Source: Clostridium fungisolvens (GTDB lineage Bacteria > Bacillota > Clostridia > Clostridiales > Clostridiaceae). From it: a stretch of 64,000 nt of DNA. Location of the stretch: contig NZ_BLZR01000001.1 in assembly GCF_014193895.1 (NCBI RefSeq), positions 1,550,001 through 1,614,000 of the forward strand, given 5' to 3'. Of this stretch, positions 17,124 to 25,862 are shown piece after piece (the stretch's first letter is position 1; each line of letters starts with the position of its first letter). Made by a program: the position numbers and the translations under genes. A model generated the notes under the pieces. That model searched no databases. It was not told where the DNA came from and worked only from the letters and a program-made list of their open reading frames with translations.

Positions 17124-18308
17124 ATGAATAAAGTTGTGTATATGGACTATGCAGCTACTACTTATGTTAAACCAGAAGTTTTAGAAGAGATGATGCCTTA
17201 TTTTACTGAAAAGTTTGGCAATCCTTCATCATTCTATAGTATATCAAGGGATACTAAGATGGCTATAGATCTAGGTAGAGATAGAGTAGCTAAAGCCCTA
17301 GGTTGTGAATCAAGTGAAGTTTACTTTACTGGTGGTGGCTCAGAAGCAGATAACTGGGCACTAAAAGGTATCGCTTTTGCCCATAAGAAAAAAGGAAACC
17401 ACATTATAACTACAAAGATAGAACATCATGCAGTACTTCATGCTTGTGAATATCTTGAAAAACATGGTTTTGAAGTTACATATCTAGATGTAGATAGTGA
17501 AGGTTTCATAAACCTAGAAGATTTAAAGAATGCAATAACTGATAAAACTATATTAGTTTCTATCATGTTTGCAAACAATGAGATAGGTACAATTCAACCA
17601 ATAAAAGAGATTGGACAGATTTGTAAGGAAAGAAAAGTATTATTCCACACTGATGCTGTTCAGGCTGTTGGTAATGTTCATATAAATGTTAAAGAATTAA
17701 ATATAGATTTATTATCTTTAGCTGGTCATAAGATATATGGTCCTAAGGGAATAGGTGTTCTTTATATAAGAAAAGGTGTTAGAATAGACAATCTTGTTCA
17801 CGGTGGTGGTCAAGAAAGAGCAAGAAGAGCAGGAACTGAGAATGTACCTGCAATAGTTGGTCTTGGAAAAGCAATTGAGCTTGCAACTTCAAGTATTGAT
17901 GAACATGCTGAGAGACTTGAAAAGTTAAGAGATAAGTTAATAGATGGATTATTACAAGTTCCATATTCAAGACTTAACGGACCAAGAGGAAAGAACAGAT
18001 TAGCAGGTAATGCTAATATTATATTTGAATTCATCGAAGGTGAATCAATACTATTAATGTTAGATTTTGAAGGGGTTTGCGCATCTTCAGGAAGTGCTTG
18101 TACTTCAGGATCGCTTGATCCTTCACATGTACTTTTAGCAATAGGATGTAAGCATGAAATTGCTCACGGTTCTCTAAGATTATCATTAGGAGACGGGACT
18201 ACTGAAGAAGATGTAGATTATGTAATAAATGCAGTACCACCAATTATACAAAGATTAAGAGATATGTCACCATTATGGGAAGACCATCTAAAGAAGGGAG
18301 CAAAATAA
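17124..18308 (+). CDS. iscS: Cysteine desulfurase IscS/NifS
   Basis: PLP enzyme that takes sulfur from cysteine to form a persulfide for Fe-S assembly and tRNA thiolation. Lys203 in SLAGHKIYGPKG binds PLP. Cys326 in SSGSACTSGSLDPSH is the persulfide carrier on the mobile loop. The cofactor-binding histidines are in KIEHHAVLH. At 394 residues it is full length. iscU starts two bases after its stop, which implies a paired function. Confidence 0.95.
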   Translation: MNKVVYMDYAATTYVKPEVLEEMMPYFTEKFGNPSSFYSISRDTKMAIDLGRDRVAKALGCESSEVYFTGGGSEADNWALKGIAFAHKKKGNHIITTKIEHHAVLHACEYLEKHGFEVTYLDVDSEGFINLEDLKNAITDKTILVSIMFANNEIGTIQPIKEIGQICKERKVLFHTDAVQAVGNVHINVKELNIDLLSLAGHKIYGPKGIGVLYIRKGVRIDNLVHGGGQERARRAGTENVPAIVGLGKAIELATSSIDEHAERLEKLRDKLIDGLLQVPYSRLNGPRGKNRLAGNANIIFEFIEGESILLMLDFEGVCASSGSACTSGSLDPSHVLLAIGCKHEIAHGSLRLSLGDGTTEEDVDYVINAVPPIIQRLRDMSPLWEDHLKKGAK

Positions 18309-18310
18309 TT

Positions 18311-18739
18311 ATGATGTACAGTGAAAAGGTAATGGATCATTTTAGAAATCCAAGAAATGTAGGAGAAATAGTTGATGCAAACGGCGTAGGAGAAGTTGGA
18401 AACGCTAAGTGCGGAGACATAATGAAGATATATTTAAAGGTTGAAGATAATGTAATAAGCGATGTTAAGTTCAAAACTTATGGATGTGGTTCTGCTATAG
18501 CATCATCAAGCATGGCTACAGAATTAATAATGGGAAAAACTCTTGAAGAAGCTTGGACATTAACTAACAAAGCAGTTGCAGAAGCTCTTGATGGACTTCC
18601 ACCAGTAAAGATGCACTGTTCAGTATTAGCTGAAGAAGCTATACATAAGGCAATTAATGACTACAGAATAAGTCAAGGATTAGAAGCATGGGATTATGAA
18701 GAACATGATGACATCCACGACCAAGTTCATGGAGAATAA
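18311..18739 (+). CDS. iscU: Fe-S cluster scaffold IscU/NifU N-terminal type
   Basis: A 142-residue scaffold on which [2Fe-2S] clusters are built. The three ligand cysteines are in GNAKCGD (residue 34), TYGCGSAIASSS (59) and KMHCSVLAEEA (about 103), and Asp36 is the cluster-releasing Asp. The LPPVKMHC segment matches the HscA-binding loop of IscU (LPPVK), although no hscA is nearby. ATG at 18311 follows AAGGGAG by ten bases; a second ATG comes three bases later. Confidence 0.93.
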   Translation: MMYSEKVMDHFRNPRNVGEIVDANGVGEVGNAKCGDIMKIYLKVEDNVISDVKFKTYGCGSAIASSSMATELIMGKTLEEAWTLTNKAVAEALDGLPPVKMHCSVLAEEAIHKAINDYRISQGLEAWDYEEHDDIHDQVHGE

Positions 18740-18746
18740 TTAATAT

Positions 18747-19823
18747 ATGAAGAAAAAAGTAGTAGTAGGTATGAGCGGCGGAGTTGATAGCTCCGTTGCT
18801 GCTTATCTTTTAAAAGAACAAGGCTATGATGTTATAGGTGTGACTATGCAGATATGGCAAGAAGATAAGGAGTTTGAGGAAAGAGAAGGCGGATGCTGTT
18901 CACTTTCTGCTGTTGATGATGCTAGAAGAGTAGCTGACAGAATAGGTATACCTTTTTATGTATTAAACTTTAGAGATTCTTTCAAAGAAAAGGTAATTGA
19001 TTACTTTGTAGATGAGTACATAGAAGGAAAAACTCCTAACCCATGTATAGCTTGCAACAAATACCTAAAGTTTGATGAACTTTTAATGAAAGCTAGAGCT
19101 ATAGGTGCAGAATATGTTGCAACTGGCCATTATGCAACTGTAACTAATGAAAATGGAAGGTATGTGCTAAGAAGATCAGAAGATGATAGAAAAGATCAGA
19201 CTTATGCATTATATAATCTAACTCAAGAACAGCTTTCTCATACTTTGATGCCTTGTGGTGAATACACAAAGGATCGAATAAGAGAAATAGCCAAAGAAAT
19301 AGGTCTTGCTGTTCATAACAAGAAAGACAGTGAAGAAATATGTTTTATTCCTGATAATGACCATGGTAGTTACATAAAACTTGCAAAACCTGAAAAGGTT
19401 AAGCAAGGAAACTTTGTAGACAAAAATGGCAATGTTTTAGGTAAACATAAAGGTATTGTATACTACACTATTGGTCAAAGAAAAGGCTTAGGTTTAGCAC
19501 TTGGAAGACCAGTATTTGTTACAGATATAAATCCTTTAAGAAATGAAGTTGTAATAGGGCCAGAAGAAGATATTTTTAAGACTGACCTTATAGCAAAAGA
19601 CTTAAACTTTATAACTCTTGATAATTTGGATAAAGAGATAAAGGTAAAGGCAAAGATAAGATATTCTGCAAAAGCTTCAGATGCAACTATTAGACCATTA
19701 GAAGATGGTAGGGTTGTTGTATCCTTTAAAGAAAAGCAAAGAGCAATAACTAAGGGTCAATCAGTAGTTTTCTATGATGAAGACTTAGTTGTTGGTGGCG
19801 GAATAATAGAGAAAATAATTTAA
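18747..19823 (+). CDS. mnmA: tRNA-specific 2-thiouridylase
   Basis: Adds sulfur to U34 of tRNA Lys, Glu and Gln using sulfur from IscS. GMSGGVDSS is the PP-loop that adenylates the uridine. The catalytic cysteines lie in NPCIACNKYLKF (about residue 99) and SEEICFIPD (about 198). The C-terminal half carries the tRNA-binding domain with YTIGQRKGLG. Length is 358 residues. It follows iscU by 7 bases and ends the operon at a terminator. Confidence 0.95.
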   Translation: MKKKVVVGMSGGVDSSVAAYLLKEQGYDVIGVTMQIWQEDKEFEEREGGCCSLSAVDDARRVADRIGIPFYVLNFRDSFKEKVIDYFVDEYIEGKTPNPCIACNKYLKFDELLMKARAIGAEYVATGHYATVTNENGRYVLRRSEDDRKDQTYALYNLTQEQLSHTLMPCGEYTKDRIREIAKEIGLAVHNKKDSEEICFIPDNDHGSYIKLAKPEKVKQGNFVDKNGNVLGKHKGIVYYTIGQRKGLGLALGRPVFVTDINPLRNEVVIGPEEDIFKTDLIAKDLNFITLDNLDKEIKVKAKIRYSAKASDATIRPLEDGRVVVSFKEKQRAITKGQSVVFYDEDLVVGGGIIEKII

Positions 19824-19834
19824 AGCTGCTTTAT

Positions 19835-19874
19835 TAGGGTTTCTGCACTGAAACCCTATAAGTGGCTTTTTTCT
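19835..19874 (+). terminator. isc-mnmA operon terminator
   Basis: TAGGGTTTC (19835-19843) pairs with GAAACCCTA (19850-19858). An outer imperfect stem extends it, and a T tract follows. Confidence 0.88.
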
Positions 19875-19945
19875 TATAACTAAAAAAATAATGCAATATC
19901 AATTTGAAGTAAATAAGAAAATACTAAATAGAAGGAGATAGAATT

Positions 19946-20683
19946 ATGAATGAGGTTATAAATTTACTAAAAGCCCACAAGTCTGTAAGAAAGTATAAAG
20001 ATATGGAAATAGAACAAGAGAAAATAGTCAGTATAATTGAGGCTGCTCAAAGCGCATCTACTTCAAGCTTCATACAAGCATATACTATTATAAGTATTGA
20101 AGATAAAGAAAAGAGAGCAAAGATTGCAAAACTTGGAGGAGACCAAAAGTATATTGAAGAATGTCCTCTATTTTTAGTGTTTTGTGCAGATTTAAACCGT
20201 CATAAGATTGCTTGTGAGATGAATGGTGCAGAGATGAAAGAGGGTTATACAGAAAGTTTTATAATAGCTACTGTTGATACAGCCTTAGCAGCACAAAATG
20301 CTATGGTTGCCGCTGAGTCCCTTGGCCTTGGTGGTGTTTATATAGGAGGTATAAGAAATAACCCTGATGAAATATCAGAGCTACTGGACATACCTACAAA
20401 TGTTTATCCTCTTTTAGGAATGTGTCTTGGATATCCAGATGAAGATAATGATATAAAGGAGAGACTTCCAATGGAAGTTGTGTTTAAAAAGGATAGTTAT
20501 ACAACTGAAGGAGATACAGAAAAATTACAACAATATGATGATAGAATAAAGAGTTATTATTTGGATAGAACTAAAGGAATGAGGGCTGATACTTGGACTG
20601 GTATGATGGCAAGAATGATGAGTCATATTCCAAGACCTCATATGAAAGCATTCTTAGAAAGACATGGATTTTTTATGAAATAA
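19946..20683 (+). CDS. NfsA-family NADPH nitroreductase
   Basis: A 245-residue flavoprotein of the oxygen-insensitive nitroreductase family. KAHKSVRKYKD with its basic residues binds FMN, and ESLGLGGVYIGGIRN and LLGMCLGYP are typical NfsA/FRP segments. The C-terminal extension ending PRPHMKAFLERHGF matches the longer NfsA subtype. It reduces nitro compounds, quinones or flavin in vitro; the native substrate is unknown. It is a single-gene unit between terminators with a GAAGGAG ribosome binding site. Confidence 0.85.
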   Translation: MNEVINLLKAHKSVRKYKDMEIEQEKIVSIIEAAQSASTSSFIQAYTIISIEDKEKRAKIAKLGGDQKYIEECPLFLVFCADLNRHKIACEMNGAEMKEGYTESFIIATVDTALAAQNAMVAAESLGLGGVYIGGIRNNPDEISELLDIPTNVYPLLGMCLGYPDEDNDIKERLPMEVVFKKDSYTTEGDTEKLQQYDDRIKSYYLDRTKGMRADTWTGMMARMMSHIPRPHMKAFLERHGFFMK

Positions 20684-20710
20684 CATATAGGAAAAATATT
20701 TGAACTGTGA

Positions 20711-20735
20711 AAGGTATGATTGTAAATCATACCTT
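20711..20735 (+). terminator. Inverted repeat after nitroreductase gene
   Basis: AAGGTATGATT (20711-20721) pairs perfectly with AATCATACCTT (20725-20735) around a 3-base loop. No T tract follows, so this is a probable rather than classical terminator. Confidence 0.6.
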
Positions 20736-20768
20736 AAATTCCCTAGATTAAATATTGATTAAATTCAT

Positions 20769-20795
20769 CACATTAGCGTGCTAATGTGGTATAAT
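20769..20795 (+). promoter_or_regulatory. Palindromic operator abutting the chemoreceptor promoter
   Basis: CACATTAGC (20769-20777), two bases, then GCTAATGTG (20780-20788) make a perfect 20-bp palindrome. A TATAAT -10 starts two bases later (20790-20795). No good -35 exists, so the palindrome occupies the -35/spacer region and should bind a dimeric regulator. The regulator is not identifiable from the window. Confidence 0.6.
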
Positions 20796-20880
20796 GTTGA
20801 CTTGAAGTAATAATGTATTATTTTCTATCATAAAACATCAGTTAATTTATAGTGGAAAAAATATTTAGGAGGAACTGAGG

Positions 20881-22968
20881 ATGAAGAAGATTAGCCAAAA
20901 GATAACAGTGTTGGTTATATTGAGCCTATTTTTAACGGCGACTTGTATCGGTTATATTAGTATTTATAAAAGTAGTAATTCCATACAAAACCTTGAAAAG
21001 CAAAAGTTATTATCTTTAGCATCAAGTAATGGAAATGAATTTAATACTACCACAAGAAGAATTGAGTCTGTAGTGGATTTACTGGCAGCTGAAACTGCAA
21101 ATAGTATTGATGTAGATAAAGCAAAAAATGATCCCACTTATATGGAGAAATATCAAGAGAATTTTAGACAGATTCTCAAGAGCTATGATAAGTTAGTCGA
21201 TGGGATGGCCGGAGTTTATGTGAATTTTGACCCGTCATTAACAAATAGGGCTTATGACAGCGCTTATGGACCTGAAGGACCAGGGCAGCCGTTTACAATA
21301 AAGGAGAATAAATACAACGTAGCAGATTACAAGGATAATAACGAGGACATGTCGTGGTACTATGGTCCAATTAAAAGCAATAAACCAATGTGGATTGATC
21401 CCTACGTAGATAGTAAGTCGAAAATATCAATGATTTCATATGTTGTACCTATTAAAAAAGGAGATACACTTATAGGTGTTGCCGGAATGGATGTTAGTTT
21501 TGAGAGTCTTAAGAAGCTAATAACATCTATAAAAGTTTACAATAGCGGGTATGCTTTTTTGCTAAATAAAGATTTTAATTATATAGTGGACAAGTCATAC
21601 GAATCTGATAAGTCCTTAGATAAGATTGAAAATGGAAAATATGTAGAACTTGCCAAGGAAATAGCAGGTACAGATCTGGGAGTAATTCAAGATCAATATC
21701 TAGGAGAAAAAGTGTTTTTAGCTCATTATAAATTAGCTAATGGACAATATATGGTAGTAACTGTTAGAGCATCTGAAGTATTTAAATCTACAACGGATTT
21801 AACAATGTTTCTTATTATAACACTTGTAGTATGTCTACTACTTGCTTCAATAATTGCTCTATTAGTAAGCAGAAAGATTACGAAGCCAATAACAACTTCT
21901 ACTACTTTTATTGATAAAACAGCAATGTTTGATTTGTCTGATGGAGATCAAGATAAATATATAGAAGATATTTTATCACTTAAGGATGAAACAGGTACAA
22001 TGGCAAGAGCAATTGTTAAGTTAAGATCAGAATTAAAGAACATTATAATGCAATTAATGAATAATTCTGGTGAAGTTCTCGATCATTCACAAAAACTTTC
22101 TATGTCTTCTGAGGAAACAGTTGAATCGATTAATGCAATTAATCAAGCTATTTTTGAGGTTGCAACTGGATCAGGAGAGCAAGCAAAAAATTCACAGGAA
22201 GCTGTTCTTAAACTTACTAACCTTGCAAATGAAGTAGATAGGGTAGTTCAGAATGCGGAACTAGTTATTAGGGATTCATATGAAATGAGTAATGTTAATA
22301 AAAAAGGCATTCAATCCATTGGGGTTATATTCGAAAAAATTAATGCCAACCAAGAAGCAACTGATAAGATAGCTAATAATATAAATTCATTAGCTGATCA
22401 ATCAAAATTGATTGGAGATATAATAAATACAATTCACAATATTGCAGAACAAACTAATTTACTTGCCTTAAATGCCGCAATTGAAGCAGCAAGAGCAGGT
22501 GAACATGGTAAGGGCTTTGCAGTAGTAGCTGATGAAGTAAGGAAGTTATCGGATGAAACTTCAAGTGCAACAATGGAAATTGCAGAAATAATAAAAAAAA
22601 TACAGCAAGAAATTAGCAATGGTAAAATAAATATGGACAATGGCAAGGTTGTAATAAATGATGCCCATAAATCCATAACAGAATCAGAAATTGCTTTTAA
22701 GCAAATCGAAAATGCCATTGAAAAAACTATTGAAAAGATAGAAGACTTAAATAATAGTATAAAAATAATAGATGAAAATAAGGATTTAGTTCTTGCATCA
22801 GTTGAAGGGATTTCAAGTATTACTGAAGAGTTAGCAGCATCAACTGAGGAATTGTCAAGCAGTATGGAATCTCAACTATCTAATACAAAAGATATTGCGG
22901 AAAGCTCCGAAGAGTTAAAGGATATTTCAATAAATTTAAATTCAATAATCACTAAATTTAAAATATAG
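20881..22968 (+). CDS. Methyl-accepting chemotaxis protein with Cache sensor
   Basis: Transmembrane chemoreceptor of 695 residues. TM1 is at about 9-28, an extracellular Cache-type sensor domain spans about 35-300 (with WYYGPIKSNKPMWIDPYVD and a ligand-pocket strand GVAGMDVSFESL), TM2 is at about 306-330, and a HAMP-like linker precedes the signalling coiled coil. The hairpin tip NIAEQTNLLALNAAIEAAR at about 519 binds CheW and CheA. Cache domains of this type often bind amino acids or organic acids, but the ligand is not readable here. Monocistronic, with AGGAGG and a strong downstream terminator. Confidence 0.93.
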   Translation: MKKISQKITVLVILSLFLTATCIGYISIYKSSNSIQNLEKQKLLSLASSNGNEFNTTTRRIESVVDLLAAETANSIDVDKAKNDPTYMEKYQENFRQILKSYDKLVDGMAGVYVNFDPSLTNRAYDSAYGPEGPGQPFTIKENKYNVADYKDNNEDMSWYYGPIKSNKPMWIDPYVDSKSKISMISYVVPIKKGDTLIGVAGMDVSFESLKKLITSIKVYNSGYAFLLNKDFNYIVDKSYESDKSLDKIENGKYVELAKEIAGTDLGVIQDQYLGEKVFLAHYKLANGQYMVVTVRASEVFKSTTDLTMFLIITLVVCLLLASIIALLVSRKITKPITTSTTFIDKTAMFDLSDGDQDKYIEDILSLKDETGTMARAIVKLRSELKNIIMQLMNNSGEVLDHSQKLSMSSEETVESINAINQAIFEVATGSGEQAKNSQEAVLKLTNLANEVDRVVQNAELVIRDSYEMSNVNKKGIQSIGVIFEKINANQEATDKIANNINSLADQSKLIGDIINTIHNIAEQTNLLALNAAIEAARAGEHGKGFAVVADEVRKLSDETSSATMEIAEIIKKIQQEISNGKINMDNGKVVINDAHKSITESEIAFKQIENAIEKTIEKIEDLNNSIKIIDENKDLVLASVEGISSITEELAASTEELSSSMESQLSNTKDIAESSEELKDISINLNSIITKFKI

Positions 22969-22977
22969 CTATATAAA

Positions 22978-23014
22978 TAAAACCCTATTTTTTGTGATGA
23001 TGGGGTTTTATTTT
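22978..23014 (+). terminator. Chemoreceptor terminator
   Basis: TAAAACCC (22978-22985) pairs with GGGTTTTA (23003-23010), followed by TTTT. Confidence 0.82.
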
Positions 23015-23157
23015 GCATTTATTAAAATCTACTAAGGTAATAAGATGATATTTTGGTATTTTTGTGAGTAAAAACATAAATATATTGCTTTAAGGGTTAT
23101 AATAATGAATTATAGAATTATTATGTTAAGGAATATTGTTAAAAAATAATTTTTACC

Positions 23158-23214
23158 TATCACATAAAGTTCACACAATTTATCTAAAATGTTTTTAATG
23201 TTCTATGATAGAAT
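23158..23214 (+). promoter_or_regulatory. Response-regulator site and promoter of the two-component operon
   Basis: The 23-bp site at 23158-23180 contains CACATAA and CACACAA repeated with an 11-bp period, as expected for OmpR-family dimers. It is 21 of 23 identical to 25722-25744. TAGAAT at 23209-23214 is the candidate -10, 51 bp from the site start, exactly the distance found at the second copy. There is no good -35, which suggests activation. Confidence 0.65.
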
Positions 23215-23266
23215 AAGTACATAAGATAACTAAACTATGAAAGATAAGTAAATTGAGGTGAGATTA

Positions 23267-23947
23267 ATGGATAAGACATTGTATCTAGTAGAAGATGAAA
23301 AGAGTTTAAATCTTTTACTAGAAAAATATTTGAAAAGAGAAGGATACGCAGTTACTACCTTTTCGGATGGATTATCTGCTATGGAAAGAATAAAAGATAA
23401 ACCAGATGTATGGATACTAGACATAATGCTTCCAGATATTGATGGTTATGAGTTGATAAAATCTATAAAAGCTAATGATAAGACTACTCCGGTTATATTT
23501 ATGTCTGCTAGAAATGAAGAACTTGATAGGGTTGTTGGGCTTGAAATGGGAAGTGATGATTACCTTTCAAAACCTTTCTTACCAAGAGAATTAGTAATAA
23601 GAACTAATAGATTAATTGAAAGAGTGTACGGCAAGGAAAGCACTGATGTACAAGATGTATTTTTGAAGATTGGTGAATATAAGATAAGCAAAAGACAAAG
23701 GACTGTATTCTTAGAAGATGAGGAAATTCAGCTTACTAACAAAGAATTTGAATTATTAGTGTATTTAGTTGAAAATAAAAATGCACTTCTATCAAGAGAT
23801 CAAATTCTTGATCATGTATGGGGAGACGACTATTTTGGATCAGATAGAGTTGTTGATGATACTATAAGAAGACTTAGAAGAAAGGTTTTAAGCTTAAGTA
23901 TAGAAACCATATATGGCTGTGGTTATAAATTGGTATACAAATCATGA
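23267..23947 (+). CDS. OmpR/PhoB-family response regulator
   Basis: A 226-residue transcription factor. The receiver domain has the acidic pair ED at 9-11, phospho-acceptor Asp52 in WILDIMLPDIDG, and Lys in YLSKPFLPRE. The C-terminal winged helix has LTNKEFELLVYLVENKN and DDTIRRLRRKV. ATG at 23267 follows GAGGTGAG; a GTG at 23258 would lie in the ribosome binding site. It overlaps the histidine kinase gene by four bases (ATGA), and probably binds the twin sites at 23158 and 25722. Confidence 0.94.
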   Translation: MDKTLYLVEDEKSLNLLLEKYLKREGYAVTTFSDGLSAMERIKDKPDVWILDIMLPDIDGYELIKSIKANDKTTPVIFMSARNEELDRVVGLEMGSDDYLSKPFLPRELVIRTNRLIERVYGKESTDVQDVFLKIGEYKISKRQRTVFLEDEEIQLTNKEFELLVYLVENKNALLSRDQILDHVWGDDYFGSDRVVDDTIRRLRRKVLSLSIETIYGCGYKLVYKS

Positions 23948-25503
23948 AAAATTTTAAACTAAAATTAAACTCATTTAACAAGTTTAAGTTTAAATCTTTA
24001 ACTATGAGAATATGGACCACCTTTACCGCATTCATTTTAATAATAATCTTTAGCATCTCTTTAGTATATATTTTTGCCTATAGGAGAACCAGAGAAAATG
24101 CAGTAATTGCAGATTTGAAGATTGCTCATGATATGGTATTAAATAAAAGTATACCTGAAGGGCTAGGACGTTTCGGAAACTTAAAAGGAAGTAAGCATTT
24201 TTTAGTGGCAGCAGATGATAATTGGAAGATTGTTCTTGATTCCGGTGGATATCCGAAAATAACATCTCCTAACAGCAATAACTATAACAACAACAATAAC
24301 AAGAATGAGGCTCCGGATCCGTCTTTAATGCCAATGATGCCCAACCAGAGTGAAATACCTCCAGCTTATAAGAATGATAAAGATGTTATACATGAAATAG
24401 TTAATTTTATAACTGGTGATAATGGATTTGGGAAAGATTACAACGATCAAGACGTTAAAAAGTGGATGACTAATTTTATATCAGGTAATAAGATTTCTGA
24501 AAAAGTATTTAAGGAATATTATAAGGGTAGAAAATATTTTATAATAGTAAGTTCTAAAGAAAGTGCAAGTGGGGAAAAACAATACTTAGTTTCTTATGCT
24601 CCAAGTATGGAAGATAATTCTTTATTATATACTGTAGTATCTATAGGTGTTGCATTTATAATAATAGGATTCTTTACTGCAAAACTTATAGCTAACTATC
24701 TTTCTAAACCACTTAAGCAGCTTGAGGAATATACGAAGAGGATATCCCATAAGGATTGGACAGAGCCAATCGAAGTTAAGACGGAAGATGAAATAGGAAG
24801 ATTAGTAACCTCTATGAACACAATGCAGACGGAACTTCAAAAGATTGATAGAGAAGAAAAGCTTTTCCTTCAAAGTATTTCTCATGATTTAAAAACACCT
24901 GTTATGGTTATTATGAGTCATGCTGATGCGATAATTGATGGAGTTTACATAGACTCTGTTGAGAAGACAGCTGAAATAATAAGAGATGAGGCTATAAGTC
25001 TTGAGAAGAAGATTAAACAAATGCTTTATTTGAATACTTTAGATTATGTGATGAATAACACAAATGAAGAAACAGAAATAAACCTTCAAAGAATGATGCT
25101 TCATATAATAAATAGATTTGAAGTAATAAAGAGTGAAATTGATTGGAATTTAGATTTAAATGAACTTAACATATATGGAAACGTAGAAAAAATACAGGTT
25201 GCAATTGAAAATATTTTAGATAATGGATTAAGGTATGCTAAGGAGCAGATAAAAGTTAGTTTAAAGAGAGAAGGAAATCTTGCTGTTTTAGAAATATATA
25301 ATGATGGCCCAAATATTGATAAGCTTCACATGGATCGTATTTTTGATAATTTATATAAGGATAAGACAGGAAATTTTGGTCTTGGATTAGCTATTTCTAA
25401 GAAGATAATTAATTTTTATCATGGAGAAATATCAGCCGTAAACAGGAATGAAGGAGTAAGCTTCATTATTAAATTTCCATTAGCAAATGAAGATTCTATG
25501 TAG
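23944..25503 (+). CDS. Sensor histidine kinase
   Basis: Membrane kinase of 519 residues, cognate to the upstream regulator. TM1 is at about 20-43, an extracellular region of about 185 residues contains an Asn-rich tract (about 114-122) encoded by AAC/AAT repeats, TM2 is at about 229-253, and HAMP follows. HisKA has FLQSISHDLKTPV with His near 314. The ATPase domain has the N box ENILDNGLRYA and the G2 box FGLGLAISKKI. The extracellular part is unlike common named sensors. Its place beside an efflux operon suggests sensing of antimicrobial or envelope stress, which is inference. Confidence 0.92.
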   Translation: MKNFKLKLNSFNKFKFKSLTMRIWTTFTAFILIIIFSISLVYIFAYRRTRENAVIADLKIAHDMVLNKSIPEGLGRFGNLKGSKHFLVAADDNWKIVLDSGGYPKITSPNSNNYNNNNNKNEAPDPSLMPMMPNQSEIPPAYKNDKDVIHEIVNFITGDNGFGKDYNDQDVKKWMTNFISGNKISEKVFKEYYKGRKYFIIVSSKESASGEKQYLVSYAPSMEDNSLLYTVVSIGVAFIIIGFFTAKLIANYLSKPLKQLEEYTKRISHKDWTEPIEVKTEDEIGRLVTSMNTMQTELQKIDREEKLFLQSISHDLKTPVMVIMSHADAIIDGVYIDSVEKTAEIIRDEAISLEKKIKQMLYLNTLDYVMNNTNEETEINLQRMMLHIINRFEVIKSEIDWNLDLNELNIYGNVEKIQVAIENILDNGLRYAKEQIKVSLKREGNLAVLEIYNDGPNIDKLHMDRIFDNLYKDKTGNFGLGLAISKKIINFYHGEISAVNRNEGVSFIIKFPLANEDSM

Positions 25504-25518
25504 AAAGTATATTACAGT

Positions 25519-25541
25519 GTTGTGAAATTATGTGAAATTTA
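25519..25541 (-). promoter_or_regulatory. Third, reversed copy of the regulator motif
   Basis: On the minus strand, two TTTCACA units occur 10 bp apart, resembling the twin sites but in the opposite orientation and with a different period. It lies 16 bases after the kinase gene. It may be an additional low-affinity site or chance in AT-rich DNA. Confidence 0.3.
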
Positions 25542-25670
25542 TTTATTAGGTTTCTATAAGGTAGTATAAATAATTGCTGCTAAAGTCTTAATGTAAAAAC
25601 AAGTTAGCATACGATAAAAGCTTTAGTTGTGCCGATACAGCAATATTAAGTAAATTTAACAATAAATATT

Positions 25671-25717
25671 AAAGGTAGCCTATATCAGTATTTAGAAGTA
25701 CATATAGGTTACTTTTT
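25671..25717 (+). terminator. Terminator of the two-component operon
   Basis: GTAGCCTATAT (25675-25685) pairs with ATATAGGTTAC (25702-25712) with one wobble, followed by five T residues. It separates the kinase transcript from the efflux operon that has its own promoter. The rest of this 359-base gap holds the regulator motifs. Confidence 0.8.
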
Positions 25718-25721
25718 AGTT

Positions 25722-25778
25722 TATCACATAATTTTCACACAATTCCTTGATAATACTTCGGTAATTTACATCTATAAT
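25722..25778 (+). promoter_or_regulatory. Response-regulator site and promoter of the efflux operon
   Basis: The site at 25722-25744 differs at two bases from 23158-23180 and has the same 11-bp period. A perfect TATAAT (25773-25778) begins 51 bp after the site start, as at the first copy. There is no consensus -35 at the right distance. The adjacent regulator is the obvious candidate binder. Confidence 0.7.
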
Positions 25779-25862
25779 TCATATATAAAGAGTCAAGGAA
25801 CTAATAATTTAATGTGTAATTAAGGGATTGAAATCATTAATCATATTTATAGGAGGATTAAG

